DNA from: Gammaproteobacteria bacterium
GTDB lineage: Bacteria; Pseudomonadota; Gammaproteobacteria; UBA7966
Direction: 5' to 3'
DNA length: 16,223 bases
Assembly: GCA_003485715.1 (NCBI GenBank)
Contig: DNIF01000126.1
Span: 1-16,223, forward strand
Shown: piece by piece, positions 7,029 to 15,035 of the stretch
Layout: each line of letters begins with the position of its first letter
Position numbering within the stretch: the first letter of the stretch is position 1
Notes under the pieces: generated by a model
The model's input: only the letters and a program-made list of their open reading frames with translations
What the model was told of the DNA's origin: nothing
Databases searched by the model: none
Made by a program: the position numbers and the translations under genes

Positions 7029-9506
7029 TCAGTGCGCGGTCAGGTTCGTGCCTGGCAGCGGCGCGCCCGAATCCGCTGGACTCATGCCGGCTGACTCGAT
7101 CCCGAGCGCCTCCTCCAGGGCCTCGGAGAGATGCTCGATGAACACGAAGTGCAGGCGTCTGCGCTGCTCCTGTGGGATGTCGTGCAGATCCTTGCGATTA
7201 CGCGCCGGCAGCATCACGGTGCGAACACCACTACGCAGCGCCGCCAGCACCTTCTCCTTGATGCCGCCCACCGGTAGCACCAGACCGCGCAGGCTCACTT
7301 CGCCTGTGACCGCGATGTCGTGCCGCAGTGGACGCCCGGTCAGAAGCGACACGATGGCGAGGTACATGGCCACGCCCGCACTCGGGCCATCCTTGGGCGT
7401 GGCACCGGCCGGCACATGCAGATGCAGGTCGTGCTTCTCGAAGAGGTCGTCGGTCAGGCCCAGGGCCTCCATTTGCACCCGGGCCAGCGACCAGGCCGCC
7501 TGCGCACTCTCCTTCATCACCTCGCCCAACTGACCGGTGAGGATCAGCCGCCCGCTGCCGCGCACGCGCGTGGCCTCCACGAACAGGATATCGCCGCCGA
7601 CTGGTGTCCATGCCAGACCGGTAGCAACGCCCGCTACGCTGGTGCGCAGGGCCAACTCCTGCTCGAAGCGCGGCGGACCGAGGATGTCGTCCAACGCCTG
7701 AGGTGTCACCCGAATGGGTGTTGCCTCGCCGCTCGCGACCCGCATCGCCACGCCACGGCACACCGCACCGATCTCTCGTTCCAGGTTGCGCACCCCTGCC
7801 TCACGGGTGTAGGCGGCTATGAGTCGTGTCAGCGTGTCGTCGGGGACCTCGCAGCCATTGGCAGCGAGCCCGTTCTGTTCGAGCTGCCGGCCGAGCAGGT
7901 AACGGCGCGCGATGGCGAGTTTCTCCTCCTGGGAATAGCTCGGCACCTCGATTATCTCCATGCGATCGAGCAGCGGGCGCGGCATGCCCTCGAGGCTGTT
8001 CGCGGTGCACACGAAGAGCACCTGCGAGAGGTCGAAGTCCACGCCGAGGTAGTTGTCGCGGAAGCTGGCGTTCTGGGCCGGATCGAGCACCTCCAGCAGC
8101 GCCGCCGCCGGGTCACCGTGGAAACCGCCGCCGGTGGTCTTGTCGATCTCGTCGAACAGCAGCACCGGATTGCGGGTGCCGGCCTTGCGCAGCGCCTGGA
8201 TGACGTTGCCCGGCATGGCACCGATGTAGGTGCGACGGTGGCCACGGATCTCGGCCTCATCGTGCACGCCACCGAGTGCTACGCGCGCGAAGCGTCGGCC
8301 GGTGGTCGCGGCGATGCTCTGGCCGAGGGAGGTCTTGCCGACACCGGGTGGGCCGACGAAGCAGAGAATGGGTGCACGCCCTGCCGGGTTGAGCTTGCGC
8401 ACGGCGAGGTATTCGAGGATGCGGCGCTTGATGCGATCGAGCCCGAAGTGATCCGCATCGAGTTGCGCGCGTGCGGCGTCGAGATCGATACGTTCTTCTT
8501 CCAGGTGGGCCCACGGCAGCTCGACCAGGAGTTCGAGGTAGCTGCGCAGCATCGCGTACTCGCCCTGGCCTGGTTGCAGCCGCCGCAGACGCTTGAGCTC
8601 GCGATCCGCCTCGCGCTGGGCGCCCTCGGGCAGCCCGGCATCCGCCAGCGCCGCTGCCAGTTCGTCCAGCTCGGCCGCGGATTCCGCGTCGTCGCCGAGC
8701 TCCTTCTGGATGGTCCTGATCTGCTCGCGCAGGATCGCCTCGCGCTGGCGTTCGCCGATGGCCTCGTGGGTCTGCTGGCTGATCTCGTGTGAGAGCTTCA
8801 ACACGTGCAGACGCTCGGACAGAAGCCGGATTAACTTGTCGAGGCGGGAGCGCAGGTCGAAGGTCTCGAGGATCTCCTGGCGCAGTGCCGGGCTGATGTC
8901 CAGCATGCTGGCCACCAGATCGGTCAGGCGCGCAGCCGATCCCAGCGACCGCAAGGTGCCGGCCAGGTCCTTGCCGGCATGCGGCAAGTACTCCAGTGCC
9001 TCGATGGCGAGCTCACGCAGATTGAGTGCGCGTGCCTCGATCTCCGCCGTGTGCACTTCCACTTCGCGAATGTGTTCGATACGGGCAACGAGGAAGGGCC
9101 AGCCGTCGAGGAACTCGAGCACGCGGAAGCGCACGTCGCCCTGGCAGATCACATGGTGCACGTCATCCGGGGTGGCGATGTGGCGCAGCACGCGTGCCAC
9201 CGTGCCCACCCAGTGCAGATCATCCGGCCGCGGTGCATCACATTCCGCCTCGCGCTGCAGCAACAGCCCGATGACGTTGGCACCAGCGGCCTCGGCGGCC
9301 AGCAGGGCGGCCACCGAGCCTGCCCGCTGCATCGACACCGGCAAGGCCACATCGGGAAAGAGCACGACGTTGCGCACCGGCAGGATGGGAATGGCGTCCG
9401 GCGGTAGCGGTCGCGGTGCTGGCGAGCCGTTGTCGAACAAAGTTGGCAGCGTCAGCGCAGCGTCTGTGGAGCCTTCAGCGCGCTGGTCATCATGGGAATC
9501 GGACAT
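7029..9506 (-). CDS. lon: ATP-dependent protease Lon
   Basis: An 825-residue cytoplasmic AAA+ serine protease that degrades misfolded and regulatory proteins. The N-terminal substrate-recognition domain starts at ILPVRNVVLFPD (about 40-51). A coiled-coil region follows, then Walker A GPPGVGKT (about residue 385) and Walker B LLFDEID (about 450). The C-terminal protease domain carries the Ser-Lys dyad: S709 in KDGPSAG and K752 in GGIKEK, spaced as in E. coli Lon (S679/K722). The ATG at 9506 has AGGAGG four bases upstream. It is somewhat longer than E. coli Lon (784 residues), mainly through a non-conserved N-terminal extension of about 38 residues and a short C-terminal tail. It is not next to clpX or hupB, its common neighbours, so the genome may hold a second lon. 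A heat-shock-type promoter lies upstream at 9583-9610. It converges on the autotransporter gene, with no clear terminator in the 50 bases between them. Confidence 0.97.
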   Translation of the reverse strand: MSDSHDDQRAEGSTDAALTLPTLFDNGSPAPRPLPPDAIPILPVRNVVLFPDVALPVSMQRAGSVAALLAAEAAGANVIGLLLQREAECDAPRPDDLHWVGTVARVLRHIATPDDVHHVICQGDVRFRVLEFLDGWPFLVARIEHIREVEVHTAEIEARALNLRELAIEALEYLPHAGKDLAGTLRSLGSAARLTDLVASMLDISPALRQEILETFDLRSRLDKLIRLLSERLHVLKLSHEISQQTHEAIGERQREAILREQIRTIQKELGDDAESAAELDELAAALADAGLPEGAQREADRELKRLRRLQPGQGEYAMLRSYLELLVELPWAHLEEERIDLDAARAQLDADHFGLDRIKRRILEYLAVRKLNPAGRAPILCFVGPPGVGKTSLGQSIAATTGRRFARVALGGVHDEAEIRGHRRTYIGAMPGNVIQALRKAGTRNPVLLFDEIDKTTGGGFHGDPAAALLEVLDPAQNASFRDNYLGVDFDLSQVLFVCTANSLEGMPRPLLDRMEIIEVPSYSQEEKLAIARRYLLGRQLEQNGLAANGCEVPDDTLTRLIAAYTREAGVRNLEREIGAVCRGVAMRVASGEATPIRVTPQALDDILGPPRFEQELALRTSVAGVATGLAWTPVGGDILFVEATRVRGSGRLILTGQLGEVMKESAQAAWSLARVQMEALGLTDDLFEKHDLHLHVPAGATPKDGPSAGVAMYLAIVSLLTGRPLRHDIAVTGEVSLRGLVLPVGGIKEKVLAALRSGVRTVMLPARNRKDLHDIPQEQRRRLHFVFIEHLSEALEEALGIESAGMSPADSGAPLPGTNLTAH

Positions 9507-9582
9507 CGAGCCTCCTCAAGGCAGAGAACGGTGCTTTCACACCCTGCGTGATGAAAATCGGGGTGCGGCACTCCGGAGACTG

Positions 9583-9610
9583 AGATGGGGCGGCGCGCGG
9601 GAAATTCAAG
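9583..9610 (-). promoter_or_regulatory. Sigma-32 (heat-shock) type promoter of lon
   Basis: Read on the minus strand, CTTGAAT begins at 9610 and CCCCATCT ends at 9583, with 13 bases between. The RpoH consensus is CTTGAAA, 11-16 bases, then CCCCATnT; only one base of the -35 differs. Transcription would begin near 9575, about 70 bases before the lon ATG. lon is a known RpoH target in E. coli, which supports the call. Confidence 0.82.
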
Positions 9611-9654
9611 GGGGCGGTCCGCGAGCAGGCTGGCGCTTCGTCTGTCGGCCCTCG

Positions 9655-10530
9655 TCACGGCCCTTCTGCTGCGGCCACCCCGAGCTCGTCTGAGCCGGTC
9701 ACCTGCCCCCGATGACCACGCCCGCTCGCGATCTGCCCCAGCACGTAGGCCGCGGCCGTGAAGCCCATGGCACCCGTGACCGCGACCAGCGAACCGAGCG
9801 CACCGGTGCAGGCGAGTCCGCTGCCGCCGGGGTGGCTGGGCAACTCACCCTCGGCTACGGCATAGCCCTTGTGTTCGAGGGAAAAGACGCAGGGCACGTC
9901 CATGCGACGCGAGAGGTTGCGCGAGTAGCCGTGATCCTGCCGAAGCTTCTTGCGCACTCTTGCGAGCAGGGAATCCTGTTCGGCGCGGGCGAGATCACTC
10001 ACGCGGATGCGGGTCGGGTCGAGCATGCCACCGGCACCCCCGACGGTCAGTAGCCGCTGGCGCTGACGCCGACACCAGGCAACCAGCGCCGCCTTCACGC
10101 GGTAGTCGTCGGTGCAGTCGATGACCCAGTCGAGGCGCTCTGCCAGATGTGCCCCCGGTGCGTCGGCGGTGACGAACTCCTCGCGACAGTCGAGCGCACA
10201 CTCCGGGTTGATGTCGGCGATGCGTGCGGCCATGAGGGCAGTCTTCGAGGCCCCGAGCGTGCTGTCGAGTGCGTGCAACTGGCGGTTGATGTTCGACTCC
10301 GCCACATGGTCGAGATCGATGAGTTGCAGAAAGCCCGCACCCGAGCGCGCCAGCGCCTCAGCAGTCCAGCTACCTACTCCACCCACGCCGATCACACAGA
10401 TGCGGGCAGCGAGAATGCGCTCAAATGCAGCGGCACCAAAGAGGCGCCGCACGCCGCCGAAGCGCCGCTGGTCGGGACTGGTGTTGGCCACTACCGCACA
10501 GTTGGCCGTGAGTTGGGCGGATTCGGTCAT
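9655..10530 (-). CDS. tcdA: tRNA threonylcarbamoyladenosine dehydratase
   Basis: A 291-residue E1-like (ThiF/MoeB superfamily) enzyme that uses ATP to cyclise t6A at position 37 of tRNAs to ct6A. RRFGGVRRLFG (22-32) is the family's opening signature. The nucleotide-binding loop GVGGVGS is at 48-54, followed by LIDLDHV (70-76) and ESNINRQLHAL (78-88), with the conserved Asn/Arg/Gln set. VIDCTDDYRVKAAL and a C-terminal RRMDVPCVFSLE segment are also characteristic. Length is usual for the family. The ATG at 10530 has no obvious Shine-Dalgarno sequence. The first 20 residues are not conserved, so a slightly later start is possible. It precedes lon on the same strand by 148 bases, but lon has its own promoter in that gap. 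Confidence 0.93.
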   Translation of the reverse strand: MTESAQLTANCAVVANTSPDQRRFGGVRRLFGAAAFERILAARICVIGVGGVGSWTAEALARSGAGFLQLIDLDHVAESNINRQLHALDSTLGASKTALMAARIADINPECALDCREEFVTADAPGAHLAERLDWVIDCTDDYRVKAALVAWCRRQRQRLLTVGGAGGMLDPTRIRVSDLARAEQDSLLARVRKKLRQDHGYSRNLSRRMDVPCVFSLEHKGYAVAEGELPSHPGGSGLACTGALGSLVAVTGAMGFTAAAYVLGQIASGRGHRGQVTGSDELGVAAAEGP

Positions 10531-10681
10531 GGTGGGAACGGGTGCCTGGGAATGGTTTTGCTGCGGTCATCACGCCTGTCGCCGCAATGAACGGGTGCTG
10601 TAGCTGGCTGGGCCCCGCGTGCGTTGCCGCGGCGCGGGTGCAGCATGACACTGGTCTGCGCTGGATCATGCCGTGTGACGG

Positions 10682-10717
10682 GCGCACGCGGCAGAGGGGC
10701 GTGCGCGGGACTATATT
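10682..10717 (+). promoter_or_regulatory. Inverted repeat and TATATT box upstream of the TatD-family gene
   Basis: GCGCACGC (10682-10689) and its exact reverse complement (10699-10706) flank a nine-base spacer. Six bases on lies TATATT (10712-10717), a possible -10 that would start transcription near 10724, 30 bases before the ATG at 10754. No good -35 is visible; the repeat covers that position, as an operator might. In very GC-rich DNA such a repeat can arise by chance. Confidence 0.3.
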
Positions 10718-10753
10718 CAACGGATGGGCCCTTGCGGCCGCGGCCGGGATGCG

Positions 10754-11563
10754 ATGCAACTCGTCGATACTCATTGCCACCTCGATCTGGATGCCTTTGC
10801 TGGTGACACGGATGCGGTCATCGGTCAGGCACGGATGAACGGGGTCGCTGCCTTCGTGGTACCGGCGGTCGAGCGTTCCCGCTGGCCCGGTCTGCTCGCG
10901 CTCTGTGCGCGACATGCCGATCTGCACCCCGCACTTGGCCTGCACCCCGTGTTCATCGATCGCCATGCGGAGGCTGACCTCGCGCTGCTCGATGCGGCGA
11001 TCACCCGGCAGCGGCCAGTGGCGGTGGGCGAGATCGGGCTCGATCACTGGGTGGAGGGGCTGGATCGCTCCCGCCAAATGCACTTTTTCGAGGCTCAGCT
11101 CACCATCGCTCGCGAGCATGAACTGCCGGTCTTGCTGCATGTGCGCAAGGCTCACGAGGAGGTACTTGGCGCGCTCGCCCGGGCCCGCGTCCGCGGCGGC
11201 ATCGCCCATGCGTTCAACGGCAGCATCGAGCAGGCCAGACGCTACCTCGACCTCGGTTTCCGGCTGGGCTTTGGCGGCACCCTCACTTATCCCGCTGCCA
11301 CGCGCATCCGTGCGCTGGCGGCGGAGTTGCCGCTCGCGTCCATCGTGCTCGAGACCGATGCCCCCGATATGTCTCCGGTTGCGCATCGCGGCGAGCGCAA
11401 CAGCCCTGCCTACCTGCCGCAGGTGCTGATGAGTCTCGCCGAGGTGCGGGACGAAAACCCCCTCGTGCTCGCCCGAGCCACCACGCGGAACGCCCGTGCG
11501 GTACTCGGGGTCGACCTCTGTCAGGGGGAGACGGTGGACGCGGCCGGTGCGGAGGTCGCATGA
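10754..11563 (+). CDS. TatD-family metal-dependent hydrolase, YjjV-like
   Basis: A 269-residue predicted cytoplasmic metallo-hydrolase of the amidohydrolase fold, in the TatD/YjjV group of putative DNases. The metal-site residues are all present: THCHLD (H7, H9), GEIGLD (E93), LLHVRKA (H129), IAHAFNG (H152) and ETDAPDM (D202). The RKAHEEV motif after H129 favours YjjV over TatD itself. The start was set at the ATG at 10754, which opens directly into MQLVDTHCHLD. An upstream in-frame ATG at 10724 would add ten unconserved residues and would be leaderless if TATATT (10712-10717) is the -10. No strong ribosome-binding site precedes either start. It is divergent from tcdA across about 220 bases. 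The physiological substrate is not clear from sequence. Confidence 0.93.
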   Translation: MQLVDTHCHLDLDAFAGDTDAVIGQARMNGVAAFVVPAVERSRWPGLLALCARHADLHPALGLHPVFIDRHAEADLALLDAAITRQRPVAVGEIGLDHWVEGLDRSRQMHFFEAQLTIAREHELPVLLHVRKAHEEVLGALARARVRGGIAHAFNGSIEQARRYLDLGFRLGFGGTLTYPAATRIRALAAELPLASIVLETDAPDMSPVAHRGERNSPAYLPQVLMSLAEVRDENPLVLARATTRNARAVLGVDLCQGETVDAAGAEVA

Positions 11564-11646
11564 GACCGCCTCGTTGCCGCAACAGGCGGCGAACGCCGTG
11601 GTGATCCGTGCCATTCGAACAACAACGAAAGACCGAGGGAGGAATC

Positions 11647-12030
11647 ATGACAAACGATCCTTTGCAGTGCTGGGCCTGTGGTGCCACCAGCCCCTGTCCA
11701 GAAATCATCGGGCGCAGCTCGCACTGTCCCCACTGCCAGCGCGACTGGCATAGCTGCCGGCAGTGCCGCCACTACGCTCCCGGCAAGGCGAATGACTGCA
11801 TGGAGCCTGTGGCGGAGCGGGTGATGGACGCCGCCCGTGCGAATTTCTGCGACTGGTTTCAGGTGGCACTCAATCCGCACGACCGATTCTCCGCACCCAC
11901 CCCGCGCGAGGCCGCGGAGCTTGCGGCCCTGTTCGATATGCGGGCACCCGAGGCACCGGCCGCCCCTTGCCGCTCACCGAAGGAGCACAACGTCGCCGCC
12001 CGCCTGAAGGTCGAGCAATTGTTCGAGTAG
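11647..12030 (+). CDS. Small cysteine-rich probable zinc-binding protein, function unknown
   Basis: A 127-residue soluble protein with ten cysteines. Three CxxC knuckles appear in order: CWAC (8-11), CPHC (27-30) and CRQC (37-40), then C51 in NDCMEP and C68 in ANFCDWF. The pattern CRQCRHY...NDCMEP...ERV...ANFCDWF resembles a conserved uncharacterised family I have met in several proteobacteria; no function is known to me. A zinc-ribbon fold is inferred from the knuckles. The ATG at 11647 was chosen because GAGGGAGG (11635-11642) sits four bases upstream; an earlier in-frame start at 11608 lacks this. It lies 83 bases after the TatD-family gene on the same strand and faces the DUF1232 gene. 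Confidence 0.82.
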   Translation: MTNDPLQCWACGATSPCPEIIGRSSHCPHCQRDWHSCRQCRHYAPGKANDCMEPVAERVMDAARANFCDWFQVALNPHDRFSAPTPREAAELAALFDMRAPEAPAAPCRSPKEHNVAARLKVEQLFE

Positions 12031-12085
12031 GCGTCATCGCCGCGCGCCTCGTCGTGCTCACCCCCTTCGTCATCCCCGCCGACTC

Positions 12086-12481
12086 TCAACCGCCGTAGCG
12101 CCAGACAGCGAAGGTCCACGCGATGCCGATGGCGATCAGCACCCACAGCAGCAGGACGATGACCATCCCGGCATTGCGTAGCCATGGGCTGATGCCGCGC
12201 AACTCCGCCCGATGTTCGGCCATCAACGCGGCAGGCACCAGCAGCCGGGCGAACATCACGCCGAGCGGCACCAGCACGAGTTCGTCCAGATAACCAAGTA
12301 CGGGGATGAAGTCGGGGATGAGGTCGATGGGTGACAGGCAATAAGCGACCAGCAAGCCGATGAACAGGCGTGCGTACCAGGGCGTGCGGCCGTCGCCGAG
12401 CAGGCTCCCGAGCACGGCGATCTCGTCGCGCAGATAGCGCAGCCAGCTGCGGATGCGGGCGAAGGCAGTCAATTGCGTCAC
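12086..12481 (-). CDS. DUF1232 (YkvA-like) membrane protein
   Basis: A 131-residue inner-membrane protein. The core YCLSPIDLIPDFIPVLGYLD (47-66) is the DUF1232 signature and lies in a hydrophobic region (about 39-83). A second transmembrane segment is at about 103-127. The start is GTG at 12481, with AAGGAG 11 bases upstream, a slightly long spacing; no better start was seen. It ends 55 bases from the convergent cysteine-rich gene and is divergent from the isocitrate dehydrogenase gene. The biochemical role of the family is unknown. Confidence 0.88.
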   Translation of the reverse strand: MTQLTAFARIRSWLRYLRDEIAVLGSLLGDGRTPWYARLFIGLLVAYCLSPIDLIPDFIPVLGYLDELVLVPLGVMFARLLVPAALMAEHRAELRGISPWLRNAGMVIVLLLWVLIAIGIAWTFAVWRYGG

Positions 12482-12610
12482 GGTGCGCAGATCTCCTTTC
12501 GGCGAGGTCTATGGCCACGCAGGCACGTACCCCAAGGGCTTCGTTTTGGCCCAAGCTGGCAACATATCGTGCGCAACGACACGCAACGGACGCCCCCCGC
12601 CATGGTCAAG

Positions 12611-12627
12611 GCGCTTAGACTAGGCGC
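12611..12627. promoter_or_regulatory. Operator-like palindrome upstream of isocitrate dehydrogenase
   Basis: GCGCTTAG-A-CTAGGCGC is a 17-base palindrome centred at 12619 with 7 of 8 pairs matching. It lies 83 bases before the isocitrate dehydrogenase ATG, in the 229-base divergent gap shared with the DUF1232 gene. The single-base centre rules out an RNA hairpin but suits a dimeric DNA-binding protein. No regulator can be named. Clear -35/-10 boxes were not found in this gap. Confidence 0.3.
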
Positions 12628-12710
12628 GCAAGCGGACCACGCTCCACCCTGCACCCTGTGCCGCCTGACCGGCGGCCGGCTCCCGACCACCCAGACCCGA
12701 GGTGCGAAGT

Positions 12711-13745
12711 ATGCAGACCTTCCCGACCACTGGCCCCATCCCGGCCACTCTCATCCTGGGCGACGGTATCGGCCCGGAGATCACCCGCGCCACCGTTCGC
12801 GTGCTTGCGGCCCTCGAGGCACCCTTCGTATGGGAGGAGCGGATCGCGGGCATGGCCGCCGTCGAACGCGGCGAGGATCCCTTGCCCGAAGAGACGCTCG
12901 CCTGCATCCGCAGGAACACACTGGCGCTGAAGGGGCCGCTCACCACCCCCGTCGGCGGTGGCTATCGCTCCGTGAATGTGCGCCTGCGCGAGGAGTTCAA
13001 GCTGTTCGCGAACATTCGACCGGCACGCACCTTCGTGCCCGGTGGCCGCTTCGACAACATCGATCTGGTGCTCATCCGCGAGAACACCGAAGGCCTCTAC
13101 GTGGGTGTGGAGCACTATGTGCCGGTGGGTGACGATCCGCATGCGGTGGCCGAGGCCACCGGCATCATGACCCGCTACGGCTGCCGGCGAGTGGCCGAGT
13201 TCGCCTTCCGATACATGATCTCGCACGAGCGCCGCAAGCTCACCATCGTGCACAAGGCCAACATCCTGAAGAAGCTGACCGGCCTCTTCCTGGAGACAGC
13301 GCTGGAGGTCGCGGAGAAGTACAAGGGACAGGTGGAGGTGGAAGACCGCATCGTCGACAACACCGCGATGCAACTCATCCTGAACCCGAACCAGTTCGAT
13401 GTGCTGCTCGCGCCGAACATGTTCGGCGATATCCTCTCCGACGAGATCGCCGGCCTGGTCGGTGGCCTCGGCCTCGCGCCGAGCGGCAACATCGGTGAGG
13501 GTGCGGCCATCTTCGAGGCCGTGCACGGCTCCGCCCCCGACATCGCCGGCAAGGGCATCGCCAATCCGGCAGCGCTCATGCTCGCCGCGGCGATGATGCT
13601 CGAGCATGTGGGCCGCCACGAGCAGAGCGTGCGCCTGCGCGATGCCATCGACCGGGTGCTTCGCGAGGACGGGGTGCGGACCCGCGACCTCGGCGGCGAC
13701 GTCGGCACGGAGGCCTTCGCCGATGCGGTGATCCGTCGGCTTTGA
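12711..13745 (+). CDS. NAD-type isocitrate dehydrogenase
   Basis: A 344-residue beta-decarboxylating dehydrogenase that would convert isocitrate to 2-oxoglutarate in the TCA cycle. Substrate-site residues fit isocitrate: SVNVRLR (S87, N89, R93), R103 in NIRPAR, R123 in IRENTEGLY and Y130. K182, D216, D240 and D244 complete the catalytic/metal set. In the cofactor loop HGSAPDIAGKG (272-282), D277-I278 replace the Lys-Tyr that marks NADP in E. coli Icd, so NAD is predicted. The SxN pattern argues against isopropylmalate dehydrogenase, though homoisocitrate or tartrate-type relatives cannot be fully excluded. The ATG at 12711 has GAGGTG six bases upstream; a GTG at 12702 overlaps that site and is less likely. 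No other TCA gene is adjacent. Confidence 0.88.
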   Translation: MQTFPTTGPIPATLILGDGIGPEITRATVRVLAALEAPFVWEERIAGMAAVERGEDPLPEETLACIRRNTLALKGPLTTPVGGGYRSVNVRLREEFKLFANIRPARTFVPGGRFDNIDLVLIRENTEGLYVGVEHYVPVGDDPHAVAEATGIMTRYGCRRVAEFAFRYMISHERRKLTIVHKANILKKLTGLFLETALEVAEKYKGQVEVEDRIVDNTAMQLILNPNQFDVLLAPNMFGDILSDEIAGLVGGLGLAPSGNIGEGAAIFEAVHGSAPDIAGKGIANPAALMLAAAMMLEHVGRHEQSVRLRDAIDRVLREDGVRTRDLGGDVGTEAFADAVIRRL

Positions 13746-13812
13746 GCCGCGCGACCGCAGAGCGGGGTGTGAGGACGGTCGGGGCGCCATGCCGGATGCA
13801 CGCTGATCCAGG

Positions 13813-14982
13813 ATGATCCCCGTCCGTCCTGCCTCCCCTCGCGCGCGCCCGCTCGGCCGCTTGCTGCTCCAGCGTCTGGCGGGCCTGCTGCTGTGGTCCG
13901 TCGTTCCTGCAATCGCTGCCGCGCCCGCGGCGTCGCCCTTCCTGCCGCGAAGCCCGCCCGGGCCGCAGGGCGACCCATCCAGGGTGCTGGAGCCACGTGG
14001 CCTCAAGCCTTTTGAGCTCGGCCTCGTCATCAACGATGACGATCCCCTGAGCCGTCTGAGCGGGGCCTACTACGCCGAGCGGCGTGGGCTACCCGCCGAG
14101 AACGTCATCCACGTGCGCTTTGCGCGCCGCGGCCCGGAGATGGGCCCGGCGGAGTTTCTGGCCCTGGAAGCCGAGGTCGCACGGCGTACTCCGAATCATG
14201 TCCAGGCACTGGCGCTCGCCTGGACCTTCCCGTTCCGGGTGGGCTGCATGTCGATGACGAGCGCCTTCGCCTTTGGCTATGACACCGCCTTCTGTGCCAG
14301 TGGTTGCGAGCCGACGCAGGTCAGCCGCTACTTCGACAGCGACAGCGATGCCCCGCTGCGCGATTACTTCTTTCGGCCGGCGATGCTCCTGGCTGGTTCG
14401 AGTCTGCGCGAGGTGCAGCGTCTCATCGATCGGGGCATCGCCGCCGATGGCTCGCTGCCCGCCGGCACGGCCTATCTGGTCCACAGCCCGGATGAGCGGC
14501 GCAACGTGCGGGCAGCGCGCTACGCTGAGGTGCGCCGGCAGTTGGGCGGGCGTTTCGTCATCCGTGAAGAGGACGGGCCGATCCGCGGCAAGGAGGACGT
14601 CATGTTCTACTTCATCGGCCTGCAGGGCGTGCCGCACATCGCTCGCAACCGCTTTCTGCCCGGGGCCGTCGCGGATCACCTGACTTCTTTCGGTGGCCTG
14701 CTGGCAGATGGCCCGCAGATGAGCATCCTGCGCTGGCTGGAGGCGGGGGCGACCGGAAGCTTCGGTACGGTGGTCGAGCCCTGCAATTTCGCCGACAAGT
14801 TTCCGGATCCCCTCGTGTTGATGCGTCACTACCTTGGCGGCGAGACCCTCATCGAGGCCTACTGGAAGAGCGTGCGCATGCCCGGGCAGGGGCTCTTCGT
14901 GGGCGAACCGCTGGCCGCGCCCTTTCGCGTCCGTGCTGCGCGATTGCCGTCGCCGGTCGTGGCGCCAGCCCGCCGGCCATAG
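13813..14982 (+). CDS. TIGR03790-family secreted protein, function unknown
   Basis: A 389-residue protein with an arginine-rich N terminus and a hydrophobic stretch (about 17-38), consistent with a signal peptide ending near IAAAPAA. The body has features I associate with the TIGR03790 family: LGLVINDDDPLSRLSGAYYAERRGLP (69-94; a position or phase marker after export), GLQGVPHIARNRFLPG, a GATGSFGTVVEPCNF segment and GEPLAAPF near the C terminus. Cysteines in VGC, FCASGCEP and VEPCNF may form disulfides in the periplasm. No catalytic function is known to me. The ATG at 13813 is preceded only by a weak CAGG; other starts downstream would cut the signal peptide. It begins 67 bases after isocitrate dehydrogenase on the same strand and could share its transcript. 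Confidence 0.75.
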   Translation: MIPVRPASPRARPLGRLLLQRLAGLLLWSVVPAIAAAPAASPFLPRSPPGPQGDPSRVLEPRGLKPFELGLVINDDDPLSRLSGAYYAERRGLPAENVIHVRFARRGPEMGPAEFLALEAEVARRTPNHVQALALAWTFPFRVGCMSMTSAFAFGYDTAFCASGCEPTQVSRYFDSDSDAPLRDYFFRPAMLLAGSSLREVQRLIDRGIAADGSLPAGTAYLVHSPDERRNVRAARYAEVRRQLGGRFVIREEDGPIRGKEDVMFYFIGLQGVPHIARNRFLPGAVADHLTSFGGLLADGPQMSILRWLEAGATGSFGTVVEPCNFADKFPDPLVLMRHYLGGETLIEAYWKSVRMPGQGLFVGEPLAAPFRVRAARLPSPVVAPARRP

Positions 14983-15035
14983 CACGTGCCACCGTAGCCT
15001 GGGCGCGGCGCTGGGGGACCCCCGCCTGTCTCAAG

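Noticed and set aside
7320..8792. A 490-residue plus-strand open frame inside lon
   Set aside because: It is a shadow of the lon reading frame, with no domain and no ribosome-binding site.
12615..14033. A 472-residue minus-strand open frame across isocitrate dehydrogenase
   Set aside because: Its sequence is low-complexity, charged and unlike any family; the plus strand encodes an intact dehydrogenase over the same bases.
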